This document shows, piece after piece, positions 46,281 to 55,989 of a DNA stretch of 64,000 nt. The position numbers were made by a program, and so were the translations under genes. The stretch is from Manduca sexta (taxonomy: Eukaryota; Arthropoda; Insecta; Lepidoptera; Sphingidae), in contig NC_051142.1 of assembly GCF_014839805.1 (NCBI RefSeq), positions 1,178,001 to 1,242,000 of the forward strand, read 5' to 3'. Below the pieces are notes generated by a model, which was not told where the DNA came from, made no database searches, and was given only the letters and a program-made list of their open reading frames with translations. Within the stretch, counting starts at the first letter, position 1; the number at the start of each line of letters is the position of its first letter.

Positions 46281-47325
46281 GTTGCGTCCCAAGTAGAAAA
46301 CTGTTCAGGAAAAGGCATTTTAAATAATAATATTTGTTTAAAATGAAGCTAACAAGACATGGGGAAAGGTTACTTAAATTCATACAATCTTATTAGTTTT
46401 ATAGAAAGTCGATGTGAACTGGCTGTAAAGGCTGAAAAATAATACCTTTGGAGGACAATTAAGAATACCAGACGTTCAGAAATTCTTTCTAATGCACCTC
46501 AGGATGGGTGTAATTTATAATCTTTTTTTTGAAAGCCAGCAATCTGCAATTCTTTTGACGTTACGTGTGTTTACTTACTCTTACGACCTACCATCAGGAG
46601 ATGACAAGTTTGACACTGGCGAATTGATGATGAGTTTACAGCGAGGCGAACAAGCAGTAAATTCGCGAAGAATTCGCAGCGAACACACTGCACTCGTGCA
46701 ACGCGCTTTGGACAGTGGCTGAATGAATGGATACCAACGAGAAAACATTGCTGTTAGTTGTGGTAATTATGAATCCAGAAAAGAAATTCGAAAATAGATA
46801 TAGCGACGAAATAGGGAAATTAATTTTCAACCAAAATAATCGAAGAAAGCTTGCCATGACCTAATTTGAATACGAATAAAAACTGATGTTCAAAAATTTC
46901 CTCTTTCCTGCGACTATCAAAAGGTCTTGACGAATTGTTGCATCTAATACAAAATACTACGAGGTGAACACACATTTATAATTAATTTCAACTGGAGAAC
47001 AGGACGTCGTACGAGAGTGTACAACATTTTGTACACGTTGTCCCTACATCGGTGGCGCTATACGCGGGAAGCTGCAGCGAACCTGCGGCGTGCTGCTGCG
47101 AGCTGCGCCTTTGTCTCAATATTATTCGCAATTCGCCATTGTAATAGGTCTCTAAAGGGCCGATATCCTTATAATTTTAAGTTCTTAATTATACCGAAAT
47201 TAGAAATATCATCATCACTGCCGTCAAATCCCTAACCAATTTCTAAAGTCTAAGTCATCTGGGGCCTATTTGATTACAAACCATACCGGGAATGTAATCT
47301 AAAAATAAAACCGGTTATTCACACA

Positions 47326-47353
47326 GGGTGGGTGGTTCGGGGGTAGTAAGGGG
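47326..47353 (+). other. Strong G-quadruplex motif
   Basis: Four G-runs of 3, 3, 5 and 4 bases are separated by loops of 1, 6 and 6 nt on the plus strand. They lie beside a GC-rich block (47378-47415) containing CGGGCGCCCG. This meets the usual G3+N1-7 rule. Confidence 0.55.
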
Positions 47354-47641
47354 TGGACACGTGTATCAATGAAGAACGGGCGCCCGCAGTCACAGGCGGC
47401 AGCGGGGGCGCGACCTATCCTAACTCTAGGTGCGCTGGAATTTGCAATGTTTGGTACAAGAACTTTGTACTTATTGAAAAACCATTCTATAACCGTTGGT
47501 TCTTGGTGTGGTATTGCAGACAACGCAATGGACATAAAAATTTAACATCTAATATACCAATATAACGAGAGCACAAATTTTCAATAGTTATATGGTTACA
47601 GTATAAGGGTTAAAATATATTACAATTAGGTACAAAAATTT

Positions 47642-47655
47642 TATCGATATCGATA
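47642..47655. promoter_or_regulatory. Two overlapping DRE (TATCGATA) sites
   Basis: TATCGATA occurs at 47642-47649 and again at 47648-47655, sharing TA. This gives four CGATA/TATCG cores in 14 bp, as at BEAF-32/DREF targets. Confidence 0.42.
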
Positions 47656-48889
47656 GTAGGTGCAACTTATTTAAATCTTCGCTTTTCTTTTATGACGGGA
47701 AGAAGTTTCTTAATTCTGTTTGTGTGTGTATAAATCTGAATTTGGTTTCTTTTTATGTCCTGCTATGTAATAGGAATCGTATCACATCAGACGAGCTCGC
47801 ATACTACCACCTCTACTCATTCGGGTTTAAAGTCCCAATTCAGATAAAAATACACCAATACTCAGATATATAATCGTGTTGCGTAACAAGCTACATCCGA
47901 AACTGGTAAAGTTCCCTGCACGCGCCCGTACAACAAAGTTGTCGTACGTTACTAATTCCTTTTGTATGCCATTCAATTGTTATTAAATTAGTTTAATACA
48001 TAATTGGGCCCTTTGAATGTCGTATGCGAAAATTAGGATACGTGTGTGTTTAATTATTGAGAAAATTCTTAAGGTAAATGAAATGAGAAAACTTTGATTT
48101 ATACAGAGTAAAGGTTGTTGAGAAACAAATGTATTATAATAAATAATTAATAATTTATATTTTGTTTACATGACTTACGAAAAAACCCTTTCTTGACGCA
48201 ACTCTTCTTAATATCTGTTTTAATGTAAACAGAAACATTAAAATAGTTCATACATATTTTCTTGTTTGTACTTCAGATTGTAATAAAAACAAAAGAAGCA
48301 CCCGGTTATATGAACTTACAAAATGTGTAATTAGCGAAATATGAATTTCCGACGATTTTTAATTTATAATGACCTTTGTTATTGCATCTTCTACTATTCT
48401 AATACCATTGCAGAGTAGCAAGTGTTGTTATACGACAATAACTAACACACAATATCCTGAAACTTATCCAGACACCCTCGACTTCCGCGTCAATGTGTGT
48501 GATGGAAAGTGATGACCACTTACTATCATTTTTATACCAAAAAGTGCGCAAACAAGGAATTCATTCACTGCCAATGTAAACCCTTAAAAAGGAATCAAGG
48601 GATTGTATGCCAACCTCGAAGGAAGAGTAGTAGAAGAACTATCATGGTCCTTTGAAACGCAACAGTGTTGCGGAAACTTCACTTCGGATATGTAAAACAG
48701 AATAAACCCCCTCGAGCCCATTCATGCCGCAAATAAAACTTAAAACAAGTTTGATTACCAGCTATAAAACAGGCTTAAATAACCACGGGTTATTACAACA
48801 TAGTTGGCAGTTGACAACCGTTGCCAATGCCCCCGGAGTCTAAATAATTGCTCGCAATTGGTAACAAACGTTAGTACTACGCGGATCGA

Positions 48890-49000
48890 TAATAACGTGG
48901 GCGGGGAGGGGGTGTCGAGGTGGTCCAAGGCCACTAGTACGCGTACCATTGCGTATCAGCCCTGGGCGGGGGATGTTATTGTGGGGCGGAAAGCGTGTTT
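48890..49000 (+). other. G-rich patch
   Basis: GGGCGGGGAGGGGG (48899-48912) and GGGCGGGGG (48964-48972) plus GGGG (48983-48986) lie on the plus strand, with GTACGCGTAC between. It has quadruplex potential when runs are combined across about 90 bp. The overlapping frames are not recognisable. Confidence 0.35.
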
Positions 49001-49765
49001 ACTACATTCCCGGGTAGAGTGCGGAATCTTCTATGGCGTAGTTGTATAATTTTAATTGACTATTGGGTATTTTTTTTTAAATTTTTAAACCCTAAATTAT
49101 ATTATAATTTTTAAAATATAATTTCATGTAAAATTAAAAATGTAAAATTTAAGTGTGTGCTTAATTTCACGCACTATACTCATTGTTTATTTTGTTTTGT
49201 ATTATTTTGTCAAGTTGTATGTGTTTCAATGCATGCCGTGTACGCCTAGTATTGTATCGACATTTAGCTTTAGATTACCATTAACGTCGTATTGTAATTA
49301 ATTATGTGTTAATGTACGTTACGTTGGCGTTACTAAATAAATAAATAAACCCGGATTTTATATATTGTATTGTTTCCAGAATGACTATTGACTAGGTTAT
49401 CGGAAGTGTGAAGTACTCCGATTATTATTTTCAATTATATACTCTATACTATACTAAGTACGGTGTAGTCCCAATATAATTCATAGAAAGAACAAGACTA
49501 CCTAGATTAAAATAAAAAAAATGCAGTTTGTTAAAATATTCTTCGCGTTTTATCCGAGTGTTATAAAAAGCGTGTAAAATTTGGATTATTGTTAAAACAC
49601 ACACGACGTGCATGGGAAAGAAACAAAATCGAAATTTTGGTAAACTTTCACTGTCTGCAGAACAATTAAAATTACGTCTGAATCACGCAGGCGAGCGTCG
49701 AGTCGCGGGAACGTATGCTCACTTGTATATGGTAAATGTTAGGTGGTGTTTTATATACGGGTTCA

Positions 49766-49900
49766 AAGTGACTTCATTGCACCTGATGGTAAATTGAGCT
49801 CCAGATAGAGTCGAGAGAGGACTATCCCTCGCTAGTCGATACAGTTATGCCGGCCTATTTGCAAGATAGTTGGCTCTTTCTCGCATACGGCATTCTATGA
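49766..49900 (+). repeat. Partial copy of the 14440-type repeat
   Basis: GCACCTGATGGTAAATTGAG, GACTATCCCTCGCTAGTCGA and CAGTTATGCCGGCCTATTTG mark the same family, truncated before the GATCCCGGAAC block. The open frame at 49612-49797 runs into it and has no family resemblance. Confidence 0.6.
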
Positions 49901-49959
49901 AGCATCTTTACGTACTGTTAACTATTATCGCGGTTTGAATAACATTAGCTGCCCTACTG

Positions 49960-50055
49960 GTAAATCTGTCATAGTTACGCAATGTTTTGTCTCGCTTCCT
50001 CTGACGATAAATGTCATTCAACATGAGATAATGCACTGAATAACTATTATAGTAT
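49960..50055 (+). repeat. Second copy of the TGTTTTGTCTCGC repeat
   Basis: ATGTTTTGTCTCGCTTCCTC at 49982 is identical to the 25000 copy, followed by GACGATAAATGTCATTCAAC. The right stem arm is degraded here (GAGATAATGCACTG). It lies directly after the 14440-type fragment, so the two could belong to one composite element. Confidence 0.42.
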
Positions 50056-50169
50056 TAAAGAACATATTAAAATACAGTGGTATAGTATATACAGCGATAT
50101 ACGTTTAAGAAGACGACTTATGTCTTAATACAGTTCAGTTTTATAAAGCCTTATGATCAACACTTCTGA

Positions 50170-50760
50170 GTGGAGGTACTACTGTTTACAGGGTGTCGCC
50201 TAACGTCTTTGCCATCTGTTCATCCCCATTGAGAGTTAACAATGATATCGCGTTTGTACTTTTTATTTGGTGGATAGCGAAAGTGTTGTTTCGTGACCGG
50301 TTGTGGCCGAATATAATGCGCGGAAAGCGAGTCTACTCGTGAGGTTAACTGTTCTAGATTAGCTTTCTTTTGTTGGAGAAGTGCTTTGAGATTTTGATGT
50401 ATTTCCAAAAAACATAATTCGCAACTTTCAGTTTATTTAAATTCTTCTTTAAAATTTGATAATCGAAGAATCCATATATATTTCATCTAGCAAAGTGATT
50501 ACGGTGTATCTGGGTCCAGTGTGCAGTCGAAATACAAATTTGATCAATAAACGCGATGCGTCCTCCGACTGTTGCTAGATTGTGCCAGAAATATAACGGT
50601 TTGGTAAATTCCACTTGAATCAACTATTTTGATGTTACGATCGGTCGAACGTCTTTCAATGAACATATTTCGCTGCCATAAAACATGGAGATTCGTACAG
50701 GATGTCCGCGGAACGCGTAAATACAGTACAAACACCGAAAATAATAGTTAGGTCATAAAT
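50170..50760 (-). other. Minus-strand frame with protein-like segments, unrecognised
   Basis: Two minus-strand open segments (50735-50544, 63 codons; 50408-50220, 62 codons) lie in the same frame, separated by about 45 codons with several stops. The second has a coiled-coil-like Gln/Lys/Leu run (NLKALLQQKKANLEQL) then a basic Tyr-rich end. It could be a dead transposon ORF. I recognise no family. Confidence 0.22.
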
Positions 50761-50819
50761 CTTTCATGACATCGTGAAGGTAAACAAAAATAATCATTTC
50801 GCCATTTTACGATTGAACC

Positions 50820-51200
50820 GATTTCCTGACTTTCGCGCACCCTGTGCATGGGTTTTCACGGCTTTCCTCAGAAAACGCGTGTCGTCCCGCTCGCGCGTAC
50901 GAGCGTTTCGCTCGCACGCCAAGTTCGACGACCGGGGCAACGAGCCCGCGAAAGTACTTTCACTGCGCCGGCGCATGCGAGTCTCCAGCGCTAGTTTGCA
51001 GCGCTCGGCGCGTTTGCGTTCACATCGTGTGGAGTTTTGCGAGCGTGATTGAAGATAACGCGTGTGTCTCGGTGAAATGGCCTTTTGTGGGTGAGACGCG
51101 GCTCGGCTGGCCACCGCCACACTACATGTTGACTAGTTGTAATTCATCTAGGAATGCGACCTGGGCCTCGCTGCCCCGCGGCCGGCCAGCTAGGATTAGA
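50820..51200. promoter_or_regulatory. Largest CpG-rich island, with NRF1-GTGAAAG composite and possible first coding exon
   Basis: On the minus strand TGCGCCGGCGCA (50975-50964) abuts GTGAAAG (50963-50957) with no gap. On the plus strand, 100 bp downstream, GTGAAATGGCC places an ATG at 51077 in good context. GTGAGA at 51091 could be a donor after four codons and two bases. Open frames of 92, 130 and, on the minus strand, 108 codons all reflect low stop density; none has a domain I recognise. Confidence 0.42.
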
Positions 51201-51954
51201 TTTTATGTTAAACAACTTTTACGCATTATGTCTTAGGAAATAACGCTAACTTGCAATTTATCTGACGTTCGGATAAATGTCTATACACAGCGGTGAATAA
51301 TGTTAATAGACGCCACGAACGGAATCCTTTACAGGAGAGACAGCCTCCGAGGCGGAACGGACGATAAGTCGATAAATGAGACACTGCGTTAAGTCGCGCC
51401 GAGACAAATTTGCAATCCGCTAATATTTATTTTGGGTTTGGATGTTGCTAAAGAGTAAAGACCCTTGTAATTGGGACGCCCGACATGCTGATTCTCAGTT
51501 CGTCTAGACTGTGGAAGGTGTGTTATTCTTATTCTATTGAATTCAATTTGAAAGTAACTTTTATATGCATTAACTAAGAATTATTCATATTCAATAAAAA
51601 CGTACAAAGCAAAAAATATAAAGTCGTCTCACTAAAAATCATGACTCGTACGTAACGCCTAAGCTTTGGTCATAGCCGGTCAGGTCTGATCGAAAACAGA
51701 ACAGAGATTTTAAGAGTGTATCTGAAACACAACACGTGCATATGCAGTGGCCAACGAGATACATTGTGTCCTTTGATTGACGTCTATGTTTATGAAATGT
51801 AGAGACTGATTCTAGAATACGAATTTTTTAAGCTTCTATTTTTTATGTGTAGAGTCACTAATTAGTAGATTACAATTTAGAAACATAGTTTTCAGTACCC
51901 TCCTACCTTTGCACTAATCCAAACCGTACACAGACCAGTGTGAGTGCAAATGTG

Positions 51955-52015
51955 GTAGGAAGCGCGGGTGAAAGCGTTGCCTTTCTGTCACGCTGCGCAC
52001 GCGCATCGCCCAGTG
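51955..52015. promoter_or_regulatory. NRF1 palindrome with GTGAAAG
   Basis: GCGCGGGTGAAAGCG (51962-51976) is followed by CTTTCTGTCAC and TGCGCACGCGCA (51994-52005), the same 12-mer as at 27356 and the complement of 1119. Confidence 0.42.
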
Positions 52016-52509
52016 CACATTGTTATCTCACTTGCCAAAATTGATGCGATAACTGGACAGTGTTTAATCACACGCAGTTTGTTCGATCATGTCCGATTTT
52101 GATAAATATATTTGTTTAAAAGTAAGTGACTTTCATTTTTATTTTTTAAAATCTGTTATACCTCCAAAAGGTAAAACGAATTAATATTACGTTAATAAAA
52201 CTTAGTACAAATAAGGTATATTGCAGATTGTTTTTACTTGTCATAGAGCAGTTATGTCATTAGTTTTGCAAATACAATTGTAAGGCAAACGGAATGAGAT
52301 TGATAGAGATGAAAAATCATCACTTAAGATTCATTTCTTGCCGACATTGAGGATTGCTAGATTTCTCCAATATTACACAATATACATGAGCTATAATGAT
52401 TAGCATCAGGTATCTAAAATAACGTAGAACTATCGTAAAAATTACCAGCTGATTTGTATAGTTTTGTCACACACAGCTGGTTAAAAGAAAGTAAGTGAAT
52501 AAATTAAAG

Positions 52510-52625
52510 TGTACAGTCGACGCATAACCGACGTCACCGGTTCGTTCACACGTACATAACCGCGCGCAATCGGTTCCGCGATCTGACGGTAAAAGTGTTG
52601 TCACCAGGAGCCCGACTGTACTTAT
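52510..52625. promoter_or_regulatory. Moderately CpG-rich island
   Basis: ACCGACGTCACCGGTTCG, ACCGCGCGCAATCGGTTCCGCG and CTGACGGTAAAAG lie here. A CRE-like GACGTCAC and CCGGTT/CGGTT words stand out. No exon is seen. Confidence 0.3.
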
Positions 52626-52744
52626 CTGGTTAGGAAAGTAAAAGTTACTTTTTGGGTTTAATTTTTTGTTTTTTTTTGTTGGTTGTGAGGGGTAAGCAGT
52701 GGAGTGACTGTTAATAACCAATAAGTAACTTTATTATTTTAGAC

Positions 52745-52935
52745 TAACTTTTGCTTGAAGCCTCGCCCACGTGCAAGTGTTTTCCGGGATAAAAGACCCG
52801 CTTTATTTTTTCCCGGGATAAAATTAACCCTATATTTTAAATTAGATTAAGAAATACTTCGATGAAAATTGGATTCAATTCTATGCAGTAGTTTTTACAT
52901 GATGCATGTACAAACATACTAATAAAGAAGTATAA
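52745..52935 (+). repeat. Repeat of the TTTTCCCGGGATAAA type
   Basis: GCTTGAAGCCTCGCCCACGTG, GTTTTCCGGGATAAAAGACCC, TTTTTCCCGGGATAAAATTA and CAGTAGTTTTTACATGATGC are family blocks. The core TCCGGGATAAAA/CCCGGGATAAAA occurs twice 36 bp apart, so the copy carries an internal duplication or a nested piece. Confidence 0.6.
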
Positions 52936-53394
52936 AAACTGTTGTTTTTGCTTCTGTGGCTCTAATAAAGAACCCGCTCCCCCCGCCATATTGTTTTTTC
53001 TTCAATATCTATAAGGTACAGACATTGGCCTATTACAATTTTGTTTTATGTACAATGTACTAACTAAAAGATTACAACACACAAGGTCATACCTCTATCG
53101 TTACAGACTATTACCAAAGTATCTAATAATACGTATAATTTATACAATTTTTTTGTAACCTCCCAAATATGACAGTCGAAAATAAATTATACTTTAACAT
53201 GCAACGAGTCTTATATTTGTGGCTTGTTTAAATAATTTCGCTTAATTATGTGTTCGAGTCAAATACCTACATAGTCGCAGTTGTGTTGACATGTATTCAA
53301 ATAAAATATTTATACTAATTGTTAGCTTAATTTTATGCAGTTATCACTACATAGTATAAAACAAAGTCGCTTTCTCTGTCCCTATGTGTGCTTA

Positions 53395-53639
53395 AATCTT
53401 TAAAACTACGCAACGGATTTTGATACGGTTTTTTTTTTAATAGATAGAGTGATTCAACAGAAAGGTTTATATGTATAATAACATCTATTCAATAGTAGAG
53501 AAATACTGTTATTTTGTTATGTTATACCCGTGCGAAGCCAGAGCGGGCCACTATGTTTGTATATATAACGTTCACAGTTTTTCTGTAGTGTATTTAGTAT
53601 CAGTATTGCACCCGTGCGAAGCCGGGGCGGGTCGCTAGT
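53395..53639 (+). mobile_element. Helitron-like non-autonomous element with duplicated 3' terminus
   Basis: AAAACTACGCAACGGATTTTG, TAATAGATAGAGTGATTCAAC and ATTCAATAGTAGAGAAATACTG are diagnostic of a lepidopteran element that ends CCCGTGCGAAGCCGGGGCGGG, then CTAG at 53635-53638 followed by T. The 3' hairpin plus CTAG|T fits the Helitron end. A second, more diverged terminus (CCCGTGCGAAGCCAGAGCGGG) lies 85 bp upstream at about 53526. No helicase coding sequence is present. Confidence 0.6.
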
Positions 53640-53644
53640 AAGCT

Positions 53645-55180
53645 TATATAGACAGGGCATTGGGAAAATTTGCGCACATGCGATGATTAATTAATCCACT
53701 GTGAAATAGTAAAAAACTAATGTAAAATACTTGATATTTTTCTTGTTTTTAATGCGCTTATTTTTTGTATATACGTCATTTTTTTATTACTATCTAAGGA
53801 CGCTGTGACATCTTATCACACGGACATTTTAAAATAATTTAAAAATTAACGACTTATTACCAATTGGTAAAAACTTTTGGAGCACTTTGGTCCTGATGTT
53901 CGGTCTATAATTATACTGTTTAGTGTTTTTAATTTTATGAGACGAAATATAAAGAGCATAGACATGAAAACTGTTTATATAACCAAGCCGGTGTCTTTCT
54001 GACACAAAAAACTGTTATATATAAGACTGAAACGCACTCACTAGCCAGTATCCTGGGCAAAATAAGGCTGAAAATCCTACAACTCAACATGAGGCATAGT
54101 TCAGTGTCCGCGAAGTTTTGTATTTAAAGTTCTGACTGTTTATGGACTGTTGTGGCTCTTAGCATTACTCAAGGATGGTTGTCTCATAACTTAGTTATAA
54201 CTAACACATTCGCGACTAAAGTATATACGATTAGTTCTCCAAATAAGTTCCGTACCCTAAAGAAAAGCTAAGCTCCGAAACCGGCAAAAAGCGAATGGTA
54301 ACACCGAATATGGACGCAGTGTAGCGTTACGTGTTTAGTATGTACACTCTTTTTTATGTTCGTAATAGTTTGAACAATTGTTTTGCTTCTGAGTTAAGAT
54401 TACACCTATCCGTGAAGCGGTAGGCAGTGGTATATGACTCTTGTGAATGAGTAAAGCAGTATCCAAGACTTTGAAAATTAAACAATGAATTGCTATTGAG
54501 TATAGCTAGACATAACTTTTACCACCACACGTGTTCGCCTTGTTAGTTAATCGAATGAAAAATCTTATTGTAATTTACAGAAAGTTTTACAAATAAAATA
54601 TATTTTAATTATTGTATTAACAAACCACTGTTTAGTTTTCCTTACGATAGATAATTTGGTAGAGATAAAATTATAATTTACTTTATAATTATAAACTTTA
54701 ATTAGTAACTTACTAAGATATTATTTATTAAGAAAGAGCGATAAACAGTAATTAAAATATCGATTAAAAATATTAAAGACCTTTCGTTTACAAGGTAACA
54801 CAACGTATACAAAATAAAGTAAAAATATTTTACCGATGACTGTCCATTTGGCAAACAAATATGTGAACGTTTTGTTGCGCGTTAAAACGATATAAAATAA
54901 ACATTTGTCTATAAAACAAAGCGTTTAGGGATACGAGTATAAAATACGAAACAAAGCTGAAGCCGATGAACTATAACTAATTTGACCTGTTAGAGTTCCT
55001 TTGAAAGAACTTTTAGTTCTCCTTTTAATTTCATGGTTTCATATTTCACGTAATTTGTTACTTGCCCATTGTTGAGTCGCAAGCTGTTAGGTAAGAAAAA
55101 TATTTTTTTGTAACAAATTAGGCGGAAATACATCAGAGGGTCCACAATACACAAACTTTTGCAATAATTACTAATTGATC
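53645..55180. other. AT-rich noncoding DNA
   Basis: No gene, repeat family or regulatory cluster recognised. Confidence 0.42.
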
Positions 55181-55182
55181 AT

Positions 55183-55275
55183 AATCACCAGCACCCTGAA
55201 GTCTACTGCAGAAAATAGGCCTCAACTAACGATTTCTGGACGGACGGATATATGCGGCTCGAGTCCAGCGTGCCC
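55183..55275 (-). repeat. RTE-type 3' end fragment
   Basis: In minus orientation it reads GGGCACGCTGGACTCGAGC, then GAGGCCTATTTTCTGCAGTAG, then GGTGCTGGTGATTATGATCA. This matches the RTE 3' UTR and (TGA)n-like end, and includes more upstream sequence than the 34975 fragment. Confidence 0.6.
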
Positions 55276-55669
55276 CATTATAAATCTCTAGACATTATTA
55301 GAAAAAGTGTTGGCTTCCCTTTAAATTTTCGTCTTTCGCTACTACCACTAATTTTTGTATAGAAGAGCTGTGTTGATAGGTACTATAGTCCAGACCCTTC
55401 TATCTAGTTCGTATAAGTGCCTTTTATTATCTTAAAAACTAAATAAGTAGTTTTTTTATCTTCGCAAAATAAATTCTATAAATTGAAGAATACGCCACCC
55501 ACAGACCTTTGTACAATTTTATTTGTCTACCAATAATGACCACAAAAAATCTAAATAATATTTTTTATTAAAATACAATATTAGGAATACATTTGCATCA
55601 TCCAAAAGTCGTTTAACCGCAACTAATCGCAAAAGAATGCACTAAACATCGTCGGAGTATCCCGGCACG

Positions 55670-55845
55670 TGTCGGCACCGGATTCGAACTGGCTGCGTCT
55701 ATTTACAGTAAATAGGTCATGCCGGGCCCAAGTTAGCTGCAAGAACGAATACAAAAAGAGTAAAGCGAGATGCGGCGGGTTCTGCGAGCAGCGCGCTCTT
55801 AGCCGTCGGTTAAGTGAACGGTTAGCGAGCGGTCAGTTGATTTAG
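55670..55845 (+). promoter_or_regulatory. Possible initiator in a GC-richer block
   Basis: The first part (55670-55735) has a degraded tRNA-like/SINE motif on the minus strand (CCGGTGCC...GATTCGAAC context). The second part carries GCGGCGGGTTCTGCGAGCAGC, then GGTTA/GGTCA repeats (55808-55838) ending in an arthropod-type initiator GGTCAGTT with A at 55835. No TATA box or downstream element is found at the expected distances. Confidence 0.28.
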
Positions 55846-55907
55846 ATGTGTACAGACTTTTCGAAATTCAAATTGATTATGTGTAAAAAAATAAATGAAT
55901 TTACTAC

Positions 55908-55975
55908 TTTATTCCTTATGATGTATGTTCCTTTATTCCTTCCTTTCCTTTATTCCTTTATTCCTTATGATGTAT
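55908..55975 (+). repeat. Short tandem duplication with TTCCTTTA-type simple repeat
   Basis: TTTATTCCTTATGATGTAT occurs at 55908-55926 and 55957-55975. Between the two copies are TTCCTTTATTCCTTCC-type units, so local slippage is the simplest origin. Confidence 0.6.
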
Positions 55976-55989
55976 TGCTTTGTGTTTAC

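Noticed and set aside
50794..51236. Open frames of 92, 130 and 108 codons on both strands
   Set aside because: They overlap each other in a CpG-rich island where stops are rare. The translations are Arg/Ser/Ala-rich with no family features.
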